Below, piece after piece: positions 33,481 to 42,083 of a DNA stretch of 64,000 nt (position 1 is its first letter; the number at the start of each line of letters is the position of its first letter). Origin of the DNA: Alphaproteobacteria bacterium (GTDB taxonomy: Bacteria; Pseudomonadota; Alphaproteobacteria; JAVJVX01); NCBI GenBank assembly GCA_040220875.1, contig JAVJVX010000007.1, forward strand, positions 120,813-184,812, in the 5' to 3' direction. A program made the translations under genes and the position numbers. The notes under the pieces are model-generated. The model was not told where the DNA came from, did no database searches, and was given only the letters and a program-made list of their open reading frames with translations.

Positions 33481-34680
33481 ATGTCGGGGCATGTGGCAAC
33501 GGAGCATCCTCATCGAAAGGATTCGCGGGCCACGTCGGATGACCTCCAAAGTGATACCCGCGGCGCAGGAAACGGCGTTGCCGGGGACGCGCGTTCCCTG
33601 GTGTCGGCGCCTGATGGTGCGACCGTGCCGGGTGGGGAGGAAGAAATCATGGTCGGTGAAAGCCCGCAAATGCGGCGGGCCTTCCGGCTTCTCCGCCGAT
33701 ATGCCGTGACCAGTGCCCCCGTCCTCATCCAGGGCGAAAGCGGAACGGGCAAGGAGCTTGCCGCCCGGGCCATCCATGAAAGATCCCAATACGCGGCCAA
33801 ACCCTTCGTGCCGGTCAATTGCGGGGCGCTGCCGCCCGAGCTCATCGCGTCCGAGCTGTTCGGGCATGAGAAGGGGGCTTTCACCGGCGCCCATCAGCGC
33901 CGCAAGGGCCGTATCGAGGCGGCGGCCGGCGGGACGCTCTTTCTCGATGAAATCGGCGATCTTCCGCTCGATCTGCAACCTCATCTGTTGCGATTTCTCC
34001 AGGAAGGCACGATCGAGCGGCTGGGGACGGCGCTGCCGATTCATGTGGATGTGCGCGTGGTTGCGGCCACGAACGTGCCATTGTGGAAAAAAGTTCAGAA
34101 GAAAGAGTTTCGGGAGGACCTGTTTTATCGCCTCCATGTGCTGACACTGACTCTGCCGCCGCTCCGGGAGCGTGAGGGCGATGTCGAGATTCTGGTCGGA
34201 TTTTTTCTCCATCGCCTGGCGCGGGAAATGGGTTTTCCCTGTCCTCGCCTGACACCTGACGCCATGGCGGCACTCAGGTCCCATGGGTGGCCGGGAAATA
34301 TCCGGGAACTGATTTCTGTTCTTCGCCGCACGATCGTCATGGCCGAAAGTATCGAAATAACCGCGGCCGAGCTTGATCTGCGACCGGATCTGCGTGCTGA
34401 CGCCGACGGCGCTTTGATCGGAACGCCGCGAGGTCTGGACGGGGGCTGCGAGACGTCAGGGCCGGCGGCGGGCGAACCGGACCGGCCGCTGTCACTCCGT
34501 GAAGCCCGGAATCGGGCGGAGCGCCAGGTGATGCGGACGGCACTCACCCGGAATCGTCAGAATATTCTCAAGACTGCCCGTGAATTGGGAATTTCCCGGG
34601 TGACCCTCTACCGGCTCCTCGAGAAACACGGCATCTCGGCGGAAAAGACTGCGCAAGGTGCCGAACGGCCATTCGCGTGA
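33481..34680 (+). CDS. sigma-54-dependent transcriptional activator without a receiver domain
   Basis: The 399-residue protein is an AAA+ enhancer-binding protein: Walker A GESGTGKE (85-92), the sigma-54 contact loop GAFTGA (132-137), Walker B GGTLFLDEIGD (about 150-160), the arginine-rich REDLFYRLHVL segment, and a Fis-type helix-turn-helix at the C terminus (NILKTARELGISRVTLYRLL). The first 55 residues are a short hydrophilic tail, not a receiver or GAF domain, so activity is probably set by its own level or by a partner, as for PspF or HrpS. AAGGGG lies about 10 bases before the ATG. With -24/-12 promoters upstream of three nearby transcription units, it is the likely activator of the fibre locus. 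Confidence 0.9.
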   Translation: MSGHVATEHPHRKDSRATSDDLQSDTRGAGNGVAGDARSLVSAPDGATVPGGEEEIMVGESPQMRRAFRLLRRYAVTSAPVLIQGESGTGKELAARAIHERSQYAAKPFVPVNCGALPPELIASELFGHEKGAFTGAHQRRKGRIEAAAGGTLFLDEIGDLPLDLQPHLLRFLQEGTIERLGTALPIHVDVRVVAATNVPLWKKVQKKEFREDLFYRLHVLTLTLPPLREREGDVEILVGFFLHRLAREMGFPCPRLTPDAMAALRSHGWPGNIRELISVLRRTIVMAESIEITAAELDLRPDLRADADGALIGTPRGLDGGCETSGPAAGEPDRPLSLREARNRAERQVMRTALTRNRQNILKTARELGISRVTLYRLLEKHGISAEKTAQGAERPFA

Positions 34681-34912
34681 TAGAATCTTCCGCCGTTCTC
34701 GATTGATGGCGCGCGAACATTAAGATGAAATAGAGAACCTGTTTAATGGACGTGGCTGAGAGAGGCACGCTGGCCGGCGCCAACGAGGGGCAGCGTGACA
34801 CCGGCCCGTGCCGCCTGAAGGAGGGGCACGCTCCGGCAAGGCGTCGGGAGCCACGAAACCCAGGACGCGCAAATCGATTCATTGCCATGCCGGTCGGCTT
34901 TGGGACGACACT

Positions 34913-34954
34913 TTGATCAGGATCAAGGTTTTCGGCCCGGTTTCTCCGGATAAT
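34913..34954 (+). promoter_or_regulatory. class II FNR/FixK-type promoter
   Basis: TTGAT-CAGG-ATCAA (34913-34926) is a perfect FNR/FixK/Anr box. A -10-like GATAAT at 34949-34954 predicts transcription from about 34961, so the box centre falls at exactly -41.5, the standard position for class II activation. It points toward the response-regulator gene and implies control by oxygen or nitric oxide through a CRP/FNR-family protein. Confidence 0.7.
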
Positions 34955-35096
34955 AGAACCGTTCAAGGCGCGTGCCTATGGGGACGTGCAGGGAACGAAC
35001 TCCCGGACAAGAGGCCAACGGGTACGATGAACGACCTGGCCTGAAACTGGTTTCGGCAGCGCGGTGCCCGCGACGGTTCAATGGGCGACCTGACTG

Positions 35097-35132
35097 GTCA
35101 AAATAAACAGATGCGTCAAAATAAACGGATAC
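35097..35132 (+). repeat. 18-bp tandem duplication
   Basis: GTCAAAATAAACAGATGC (35097-35114) is followed directly by GTCAAAATAAACGGATAC (35115-35132), differing at two positions. It is AT-rich against a GC-rich background and lies just before the response-regulator gene, where it could affect translation or protein binding. Confidence 0.8.
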
Positions 35133-35139
35133 AAGGGAA

Positions 35140-35940
35140 ATGCCTGCAGGAGCTGCTTCTGGTAGGCAACAAGAAATGGAAAGCCGAACGATGGATAACC
35201 AGAGTGAAGTCAGAAAGGTGGACGCCGGAAGGTCCGGTGAAATGCCCGATGGTGCAAAAAGCAGGATAGCGGGGTCGGACCCCATGCTCCGTTTTTTGAT
35301 TGCCGATGACCACGTCTTCATGCGCCTTGGCACCAAATCTGTTCTTACGGAAAATTTCGATGGTGCCGAGGTCGTCGAGGCATCTTGTTATGACGACATT
35401 TATCGTCTGTTTATTCATGACGATGATTTCGATCTTATTCTGCTCGACCTGAAGATGCCGAGGGACGATTCTCTCGAAGATCTGAAGAAATTTCTCAGGC
35501 GCATCGACGGGCAAACGCCTGTCGTGGCGTATTCCGCTATCGAGAATCCGTTCGAAATGGCCCATGTTCTGCGCCTTGGCTGCCGCGGTTTCATTCCGAA
35601 GTCGGCGGCACCATCGGCGTTTGTCCACGCCATCGATCTGGTGCTCAAGGGGGAAACCTATATTCCCTCGAAAGCGGTGGAATGTTTTACGGTCTGGGAT
35701 TTCGGTCACCGGGAATCCGGCGTTCAGAAAAGAATGGACTCGTTGACGCCGCGCCAGCGCGACGTCCTGCAACTTCTTTCCGGCGGCCGATCCAACAAGG
35801 AGATCGGGCGCGAGCTGAACATGCTGGAAGGTACGGTCAAGGTCCATGTCAAGGCGATCCTGCGGAGCCTGAAAGTGCAGAACAGGACACAGGCTGCGGT
35901 GCTTGGCGCGGGTCATTATCCGGGAAGGGGGAACATCTGA
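35140..35940 (+). CDS. NarL/LuxR-family response regulator
   Basis: The product, up to 266 residues, has a receiver domain (acidic pair D56-D57 in IADDH, phospho-acceptor D103 in LILLDLKMP, Lys154 in GFIPKS) and a C-terminal LuxR-type helix-turn-helix (LTPRQRDVLQLLSGGRSNKE and on). The first 48 residues are a hydrophilic tail and the true start is uncertain: 35140 has AAGGG close by, while 35242 has the stronger GGAAGG at good spacing and would still keep the whole receiver. It is convergent with the histidine-kinase gene (13 bases apart), its probable partner, and sits behind an FNR-type promoter. Confidence 0.88.
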   Translation: MPAGAASGRQQEMESRTMDNQSEVRKVDAGRSGEMPDGAKSRIAGSDPMLRFLIADDHVFMRLGTKSVLTENFDGAEVVEASCYDDIYRLFIHDDDFDLILLDLKMPRDDSLEDLKKFLRRIDGQTPVVAYSAIENPFEMAHVLRLGCRGFIPKSAAPSAFVHAIDLVLKGETYIPSKAVECFTVWDFGHRESGVQKRMDSLTPRQRDVLQLLSGGRSNKEIGRELNMLEGTVKVHVKAILRSLKVQNRTQAAVLGAGHYPGRGNI

Positions 35941-35952
35941 CCGGCAGGTCGG

Positions 35953-37644
35953 TTACGCTGTCCCATCACTCGGAATGCTGCCCGCTGCGGGATGTTTCGC
36001 CAGCTTCAGGACTTCCGCCTCCAGCCTGTCCGCAGAGAGCGGGCCGTAAAGAACCGGCGCCGATCCGAGTCCCGGTGGGGGCGCCGTCCCGGGCCTGGTC
36101 GCAACCAGCAGAACGGGGACGGCCCGTCTGAAACGGTGAGCCAGGAGAGTGTCGAGCCTGACCCCGGGCAAGCAAGCGGCCAGCCTCTCCTCCAGAATGA
36201 TGACATCGGGGGCCCGGCTTTCGGGCCGGCCTCGCGGCGCCGGGAGATCATCCTCGAAAGCGACTTCAATTCCGGACTGCGAGAGCGCCCCAAGCAGGGG
36301 TTCGGCCGGGCGATGCCCGGCGCCGAGCCAGAGGACCCGTGTGGCCCGGCGCGTGGCGGGCCCGCTGGCCGGCGCTCCTTCCGCCAGGGCAGGTGCCGCG
36401 GCGGTGGTCCCCGCACGGTCCATGCTCTCCGGCAGGGGCGGCGGCGAGGCGCGTGCGCGGGAGACGCGAAGTCGCAGCCGGGTTCCGCGCTCGGGTTCGG
36501 AAGTCACTGACAGGGGGTGGCCGAGACGGTCAGCCAGCATCTTGATGATGTAAAGACCGAGGCCGCCGCCGCCGGGCGCCGGCGTGTTGTCTCCGTCGCC
36601 AAAAATCCGGGCGAGCTCGGCCTGCGGGATTCCGCTGCCGCTATCGATGACTTCTATGACGGCGTCGGGTCCGTCCTGCCACGCATCCACCCGGATTTCA
36701 CCGCCGCTCGTATGTTCGATCGCGTTGGTGATGGCATTGCCCATGATTCGCCCCAGAAGAAGCGGGTCGGAGAGAACGGTCAGGGGGGCGCTGTGGGTGA
36801 TATAGCCGATCCCCTTAAGGTCCGCCTGGGAGCGAAATATCACCTCATGCTGGTGAAGAAAATCGGGCAGAAATATCTCGGCCTGTCGTGGTCGAACGCC
36901 ATCCTTTTGATACGGGTCGAGGCTGGCCATGACCGAGAGGTAATTGTTGGATTCCTCGACAAGATGGCGCACCGCATCGAAATGTTCGTGCCACTTCGTG
37001 TTTTCGGGCTCAGACGGCACGGAAGTGGTCAGCAGCCGGAGCGCCTGAAGTGATTGCCGCAGATCATGCATGAGTGTCGTCATCGCACTGGCGGCCAAAC
37101 GGGCGTCAGCGCTGGCGGCTCCCTCGCCTCGACCTGGAGAGTCCGGGGATATTTCGTGAAGTAACCAGCGTCCGAGGGGCAGCAACAGCAGCTCGAACCG
37201 GGTGTTGTGATTTTTCGTTTTTTCGAATCCGGTCAGTTGGACCGGCTCACTTTCATTTTTCGTGTCTTCCCTTCCGGACAACGCGTCCCGGACAGAGCGC
37301 AGCAGCCCCGCGGCTTCCAGACAATTCGAGAACCGCTCGCCGCTTTTCATCTCCGAACCACTGCACGAAAGAACATCCAGAAAGCGTTCGTTCCAGGTTA
37401 CCGGAACGAAATCCGCATCGGCGAGACAGAAGCCGCCGGGGATCAATGCTTCGAGGACCTGGCGACCCGATTCGAGCCAGCGGGAAATTTCACCGCCGGC
37501 CAGAAGCACATCGGAAATCGGGCCGGCCGCCCTGGGGTGTGCGGTCAGAAGCCAGGCGATACCCTCTTCGGTCGATTCGCGGTCACGCGGCGAATCAAAT
37601 GCGTGGGAGCGGCGGAAATGTATGGGCGAGCCGTTATCCGCCAT
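35953..37644 (-). CDS. soluble hybrid-like histidine kinase with degenerate receiver
   Basis: The 563-residue product has no transmembrane segment. A PAS-like region (about 60-165, GGFCLADADFVPVTWNERFL) is followed by a dimerisation/phospho-acceptor helix with His193 in LMHDLRQSLQALRLL, an ATPase domain with N box NAITNAIEHT (about 303-312), G1 DSGSGIP and G2 GGGGLGLYIIK. After a Pro/Ala linker, residues 434-555 resemble a receiver fold (RVLWLGAG, VIILEERL, VPVLLVATRP), but the acidic pair is missing and the acceptor position is Glu instead of Asp, so it is probably a pseudo-receiver. It should sense a cytoplasmic cue and signal to the convergent LuxR-type regulator. It overlaps the unknown gene upstream by 11 bases. 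Confidence 0.85.
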   Translation of the reverse strand: MADNGSPIHFRRSHAFDSPRDRESTEEGIAWLLTAHPRAAGPISDVLLAGGEISRWLESGRQVLEALIPGGFCLADADFVPVTWNERFLDVLSCSGSEMKSGERFSNCLEAAGLLRSVRDALSGREDTKNESEPVQLTGFEKTKNHNTRFELLLLPLGRWLLHEISPDSPGRGEGAASADARLAASAMTTLMHDLRQSLQALRLLTTSVPSEPENTKWHEHFDAVRHLVEESNNYLSVMASLDPYQKDGVRPRQAEIFLPDFLHQHEVIFRSQADLKGIGYITHSAPLTVLSDPLLLGRIMGNAITNAIEHTSGGEIRVDAWQDGPDAVIEVIDSGSGIPQAELARIFGDGDNTPAPGGGGLGLYIIKMLADRLGHPLSVTSEPERGTRLRLRVSRARASPPPLPESMDRAGTTAAAPALAEGAPASGPATRRATRVLWLGAGHRPAEPLLGALSQSGIEVAFEDDLPAPRGRPESRAPDVIILEERLAACLPGVRLDTLLAHRFRRAVPVLLVATRPGTAPPPGLGSAPVLYGPLSADRLEAEVLKLAKHPAAGSIPSDGTA

Positions 37645-38248
37645 TCTCCGTCGACAATGACGTCGTCCCTTCGAAAGGGTTTCGCGTGAGTGGCATCGCG
37701 GTATCGATCGACCTCAGGCGCTCGACCACTCTTTCGACATTCTCGGCATCGTTTGGCAGCGACATCCTGGCGAGCCGAAGGGCGGCGCGCCAGAGTCTCT
37801 CCTCGTCTTCGACAGCGGATTTCAGATAGTAGGCCATGAAATCGATCCACGCATCTTTTTCGCTTTCGAGAGGGCGCCAGTAACCTGGCAGGGAGTCGTA
37901 GATGAGCTCGGCATATTTTCGCGGATCCATGTTGAACTCCCCTAACGGATTTGCCTTCGACGGCGAATCTTTCGACGGTGGTCCGTGCCGTCTCTCCGCG
38001 ACGCCAACACCTCGTGACGGTTGTAAGGGTGGCTCGACAGGCTCTTCGCTCGGGCTCTCTCCGTCATCATGGCTGTTCTGCCCATTGCCGGGTACGTTGT
38101 TCTGTCTGCTGTCAGGTCCGTTATCCGGGTGCGGCTTTTCAGGTCGCGGAATGCCGGCCGCCGGATCGACGATCCAGGCAGGGGTTGGAAACGGGGTCGT
38201 CGCGTCGTAGGGCGGTCCGAAAAGACCGCGTTTGTTGTTGACCTGCAT
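37634..38248 (-). CDS. hypothetical protein co-transcribed with the histidine kinase
   Basis: The product, about 204 residues, is unrecognised. The first half is Pro/Asp/Asn/Ser-rich and probably disordered (PEKPHPDNGPDSRQNNVPGN and on). The second half is compact and helical: MDPRKYAELIYDSLPGYWRP, EKDAWIDFMAYYLKSAVEDE, LWRAALRLARMSLPNDAENV. There is no signal peptide. The ATG at 38248 has GGTGGAG just upstream; a GTG three codons earlier is possible. Its 3-prime end overlaps the kinase start, so the two are translationally coupled and may act together. A sigma-54-like promoter lies upstream. Confidence 0.65.
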   Translation of the reverse strand: MQVNNKRGLFGPPYDATTPFPTPAWIVDPAAGIPRPEKPHPDNGPDSRQNNVPGNGQNSHDDGESPSEEPVEPPLQPSRGVGVAERRHGPPSKDSPSKANPLGEFNMDPRKYAELIYDSLPGYWRPLESEKDAWIDFMAYYLKSAVEDEERLWRAALRLARMSLPNDAENVERVVERLRSIDTAMPLTRNPFEGTTSLSTENGG

Positions 38249-38279
38249 TGTCTCCACCGCCTGTTACCGGGCAGATCTC

Positions 38280-38295
38280 AGCAAGAAGCATGCCG
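38280..38295 (-). promoter_or_regulatory. possible sigma-54 promoter of the kinase operon
   Basis: On the minus strand CGGCATG-CTTC-TTGCT matches the -24/-12 consensus with two mismatches outside the invariant bases, and GG (38293-38294) and GC (38281-38282) are 10 bases apart. The predicted start is near 38269, 21 bases before the ATG at 38248. Confidence 0.5.
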
Positions 38296-38507
38296 CCAAT
38301 GGGGGTAGGCGTAAGTCGCGACGATGGCGCGAAATAGTCCTGGCGGCGAGAAACCGGAGATGCCCGCCCCTGTAACGATCAGGAAACAGCGGGGCCGGAA
38401 AATTTACACGCTCTGGAGGAGGAGGGTAGGCGGTGGAGTGCGGCGCCACCCGGCGTCATGCGGCCGGTTCGGGCGGGGTGCTTGGGTGGGCCGCTCGGGC
38501 GGGTGGC

Positions 38508-38777
38508 TCAGAACCCGAGCTTTTCCGTCAGGGCGCCGGCGTCATGAATCGTGGCGGTGGCGTCGCCGGGCCCGGGGCCGAGCGCGAGAAAATGGCGCGG
38601 GTTGCCGAGGGCGGAAAGGGCGATCGTGCGTTGCTCGCTCGGATCGTTTTCCCGATAGATCGAGACGTGGGCCGAGCGGCTATGGAGATGGAGCGTCTCG
38701 CCCACGACCCACACTGTCCGCGGGGCTTCTGTTTTCACGAAGCGCTGGCCCTGGCTGATCGGCTTGGTGGAGTTCAC
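38508..38777 (-). CDS. small conserved alphaproteobacterial protein, function unknown
   Basis: The product, about 89 residues, contains a pattern I associate with a small alphaproteobacterial family: FVKTEAPRTVWVVGETLHLH, then HVSIYRENDPSEQRTIALSA and a final conserved HFL. It has no signal or membrane segment. The start is uncertain: a GTG at 38777 with GGATGGA upstream gives the smallest product that includes the conserved core; the frame stays open much further, but the extension looks non-coding. It follows gltA on the same strand by about 205 bases. Confidence 0.55.
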   Translation of the reverse strand: MNSTKPISQGQRFVKTEAPRTVWVVGETLHLHSRSAHVSIYRENDPSEQRTIALSALGNPRHFLALGPGPGDATATIHDAGALTEKLGF

Positions 38778-38925
38778 TGTCGTCCATCCCGCGGTTAGGT
38801 TTGCCTGCCTGGCGTGGCCGTTGGTCGCTCCGCTGCGGCCGCGACGCCGTGGTGGCACGAGTATACCAAAAGTGGGTGGCCGGAGCCTGTGGACAACGGG
38901 GGGCGTTGGGGCTACCTCCAATGAA

Positions 38926-38942
38926 CCCGGAACCTTTCCGGG
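38926..38942 (-). terminator. weak hairpin downstream of gltA
   Basis: CCCGGAA (38926-38932) pairs with TTCCGGG (38936-38942) across 3 bases. On the minus strand it is followed only by TTCATT, so it would be a weak or Rho-assisted terminator for gltA. Confidence 0.35.
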
Positions 38943-38982
38943 AAAGGAGCCCTCGTCGCGGAGGCCGTTTGGCGAGCCGGTG

Positions 38983-40272
38983 TCAGCGCTTGTCGATCGG
39001 CACGTAATCGCGTTCGGTATAGCCCGTGTATAGCTGCCGGGGCCGGCCAATACGCTGGTGCGGGTCCTCGATCATTTCTTTCCACTGGGCGATCCAGCCA
39101 ACGGTGCGCGCCAGCGCGAAGATCACCGTGAACATGTTGGTGGGGAAGCCCATCGCCTTGAGAATGATCCCGGAGTAGAAATCGACATTGGGATAGAGCT
39201 TCTTCTCGACGAAATATTCGTCCTCGAGCGCCACTTTCTCGAGTGCCATGGCAAGATCGAGGAGCGGGTCGTCGATGCCGAGATCCTGGAGCACTTCATG
39301 GCAGGTCTCGCGCATCACCTTGGCGCGGGGGTCGTAGTTCTTGTAGACCCGGTGGCCGAAGCCGAAGAGACGGAAGGGATCGTCCTTCGATTTTGCCTTT
39401 TTCACATATTCGCCGATGCGGTCCTTGTGGCCGATTTCGTTCAGCATGTTGAGCACCGCCTCGTTTGCGCCGCCATGGGCGGGGCCCCAGAGCGAGGCAA
39501 TGCCGGCGGCAATGCAGGCGAAGGGGTTGGCGCCCGACGAGCCGGCCATGCGCACGGTCGAGGTCGAGGCGTTCTGCTCGTGGTCGGCATGGAGAATGAG
39601 AATCTTGTCCATGGCGTTGGCCAGGACCGGATTCACCCGGTATTCCTCGCACGGCACCGAAAAGGTCATATGCAGGAAGTTCTCGGCGTAATTCAGGTCG
39701 TTGCGGGGATAGACAAAGGGCTGGCCGACGCTGAATTTATAGGCCATGGCGGCGATCGTTGGCATCTTGGCAATCAGGCGGAAGCTCGCGATCTCGCGCT
39801 GCTTGGGATCCAGGATATCGGTGCTGTCGTGATAGAAGGCCGACATGGCCCCGACTGTCCCGCACAGGATCGCCATCGGGTGGCTGGTCCGGCGGAATCC
39901 CCTGAAGAAGCCGGTCAGCTGCTCGTGCAGCATGGTGTGGTAAGTGACGTGGTGGTTGAATTCGGCCTTCTGTTCCGCCGTCGGCAATTCGCCATGGAGC
40001 AGCAGGTAACAGACCTCGATGAAATCGCCCTGCTCGGCAAGCTGGCCGATGGGGTAGCCCCGGTGCAGCAGCACTCCGGCCTCGCCATCGATATAGGTGA
40101 TCTTCGATTCGCAGCTTGCCGTTGACGTGAAGGCGGGGTCGTAAGTGAAGTGGCCGCTTTGCGCATACAGCTTGCGGATATCGATGACGTCAGGCCCGAC
40201 CGAGCCCTTGAGGACCGGCAAGCCGAAATCCTTGCCATTGTGATCGGTGAGTTTCGCCTTCTGGTCCGTCAT
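38983..40272 (-). CDS. gltA: citrate synthase (type II)
   Basis: Condenses oxaloacetate and acetyl-CoA, the entry to the TCA cycle. The 429-residue length is standard for the hexameric bacterial type. Active-site segments include [40 protein letters not shown] with PAHGGANEA, and the oxaloacetate-binding [16 protein letters not shown]. It is transcribed away from gltX, on the same strand and about 220 bases downstream of it, as often seen in alphaproteobacteria. Confidence 0.97.
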   Translation of the reverse strand: MTDQKAKLTDHNGKDFGLPVLKGSVGPDVIDIRKLYAQSGHFTYDPAFTSTASCESKITYIDGEAGVLLHRGYPIGQLAEQGDFIEVCYLLLHGELPTAEQKAEFNHHVTYHTMLHEQLTGFFRGFRRTSHPMAILCGTVGAMSAFYHDSTDILDPKQREIASFRLIAKMPTIAAMAYKFSVGQPFVYPRNDLNYAENFLHMTFSVPCEEYRVNPVLANAMDKILILHADHEQNASTSTVRMAGSSGANPFACIAAGIASLWGPAHGGANEAVLNMLNEIGHKDRIGEYVKKAKSKDDPFRLFGFGHRVYKNYDPRAKVMRETCHEVLQDLGIDDPLLDLAMALEKVALEDEYFVEKKLYPNVDFYSGIILKAMGFPTNMFTVIFALARTVGWIAQWKEMIEDPHQRIGRPRQLYTGYTERDYVPIDKR

Positions 40273-40489
40273 TCTACCTACCTCTTATGTTGGGAGCCGA
40301 CCGGCGAGCGGGCCTTTATCCGAAAGCCCTGCCCGAGCGATTCTCCGCCAGTTTCTAAGGTGTTAGGCGGGAACCCGGCCCCTGTGCCTGATTGGGTTGG
40401 CCGCACCATAGAGGCAGCGGGCTTCAGTGGCAATTGACGTGTTGGGAACCGAAAGCTTCCCTCTAAGATGCTGGAAAACAAGCGTAGTT

Positions 40490-41920
40490 TCAGGCGCCGC
40501 CCGGTTGTCCACCGGCTGTGAGCACGTCCTCGAGGCGCGCCAGGCTTTCTTCCCGGCCGAGGATCTCAAGCACCTCGAACACGCCGGGTGAGGTGTCGGA
40601 GCCCGAGAGCGCAGCCCTGAGGGGCTGGGCCACCTTGCCCAGTTTCAACCCGGCGTCGTCCGCCACAATCCGGATTCGCGCTTCCAGCGTCGCCTGGCTC
40701 CAGTCCTCAGGCGCCAGTTCGCGCAGGACGGCCGTAGCCGTCTCGAGGGCAGCGAGTCCAGCGGCATCGAGAATTTTGCGCGCGCCGTCATTGAAGGGAA
40801 GCGGTCGCGCGCGCACGTAAAACGCGGCATTCCCGGCCAGTTCCACGACCGACTTTGCCCGCTGCTTCAGCCCCGGCATGGCCTGGCGCAGCATCTCGCA
40901 TTCGCTCTCGGCAAGGGTTCGGGCGAGAGTCGTCTCGAGGAGCGGGCGCACGAGGCCGACCAGCCGCGCATCATCTGCCTCCCGCAAGTAATGGGCATTG
41001 AGGGCGGTCAGCTTCGCCATATCGAACCGCGCGGCCGATCGGCCCACCTGCGGCAGATCAAACCATTCGATGGCCTGTTCGCGCGAGATGATCTCGTCGT
41101 CGCCGTGTCCCCAGCCAAGCCGAAGGAGATAATTGCACAGCGCTTCGGGCAGTATTCCCATCTCCCGATAAGCGCCCACGCCCAGCGCACCGTGGCGCTT
41201 GGACAGCTTGGCTCCGTCGGGACCGTGAATGAGCGGGATATGGGCGTAGACCGGCGGTGCCCAGGCCAGCGCCTGGAACAGCTGGGTCTGGCGAAATGCG
41301 TTGGTCAGGTGGTCGTCACCACGAATCACATGAGTTACGCCCATGTCGTGATCGTCAACCACGACCGACAGCATGTAGGTGGGGCTGCCGTCGGCGCGCA
41401 GGAGGACCATGTCGTCGAGTTCGGCATTCTGGACCCTTACCTCGCCCTGGACCCGGTCCTGTATCACCGTCTCCCCGGTCTGCGGCGCGCGAAAACGGAT
41501 GACGAAAGGTGCCTCTGCCGGTGCCGTGGCCGGGTCGCGGTCACGCCAGGTGCCGTCGTACCGTAATGGCCGGCTCTCCGCCCGCGCTTTCTCGCGCATG
41601 GCCTGAAGCTCCTCGGGCGTGCAATAGCAGCGATAGGCCTTGCCGTCGGCCAGAAGGCGTTCCGCGGCCGCCACGTGCGGATCGCGCCGCGAGGATTGGT
41701 AGATTTCGGCGCCGTCCCAGTCGAGCTCGAGCCAGCGCAACCCGTCGAGGATGGCGGCGATCGCCTCCTCGGTCGAACGGGCGCGGTCGGTATCCTCGAT
41801 GCGCAGCAGGAAACTGCCCGAGGTATGGCGTGCGTAAAGCCAGTTGAAAAGCGCCGTGCGGGCGCCACCGATGTGGAGAAACCCCGTGGGCGAAGGGGCG
41901 AAACGGGTCACGGTGGTCAT
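40490..41920 (-). CDS. gltX: glutamyl-tRNA synthetase
   Basis: Charges tRNA-Glu. The 476-residue product has the class I signatures [19 protein letters not shown] (HIGH-type) and GAKLSKRHG (KMSKS-type), plus a zinc-region-like [10 protein letters not shown]. The start at 41920 ([13 protein letters not shown]) is the conserved N terminus; the frame is open far upstream only because it runs antisense to comEC. A 160-base divergent promoter region separates it from comEC. Confidence 0.96.
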   Translation of the reverse strand: MTTVTRFAPSPTGFLHIGGARTALFNWLYARHTSGSFLLRIEDTDRARSTEEAIAAILDGLRWLELDWDGAEIYQSSRRDPHVAAAERLLADGKAYRCYCTPEELQAMREKARAESRPLRYDGTWRDRDPATAPAEAPFVIRFRAPQTGETVIQDRVQGEVRVQNAELDDMVLLRADGSPTYMLSVVVDDHDMGVTHVIRGDDHLTNAFRQTQLFQALAWAPPVYAHIPLIHGPDGAKLSKRHGALGVGAYREMGILPEALCNYLLRLGWGHGDDEIISREQAIEWFDLPQVGRSAARFDMAKLTALNAHYLREADDARLVGLVRPLLETTLARTLAESECEMLRQAMPGLKQRAKSVVELAGNAAFYVRARPLPFNDGARKILDAAGLAALETATAVLRELAPEDWSQATLEARIRIVADDAGLKLGKVAQPLRAALSGSDTSPGVFEVLEILGREESLARLEDVLTAGGQPGGA

Positions 41921-42083
41921 GGTTGCGATGGGCTCCCCGACGCTTTGGCCTCGTGCGATTGCTGGGCCGGCAGGATTGACGGATATGGCAGGCGCGTAAA
42001 CGCCCTTTTTTCCGGAGTCCGCTCCGGGCCGATGCGCTAGGCTGGTCGGGCAGGGCGCGGAGACTGGGACGCGGGTGTTTAGC

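Larger units (their letters stand above)
34681..35139. other. regulatory gap before the response regulator
   Basis: This 459-base stretch has no recognised gene. A 56-codon frame (34746-34916) and shorter ones lack conserved features. It contains a perfect FNR-type box and -10 element (34913-34954) and an 18-bp tandem duplication (35097-35132). The leader from the predicted start to the response-regulator gene is about 180 bases or more. Confidence 0.6.

Noticed and set aside
35081..35269. 62-codon plus-strand frame overlapping the response-regulator start
   Set aside because: It spans the 18-bp duplication, overlaps the regulator gene in another frame and has no recognisable feature; it was kept only as a remote leader-peptide possibility.
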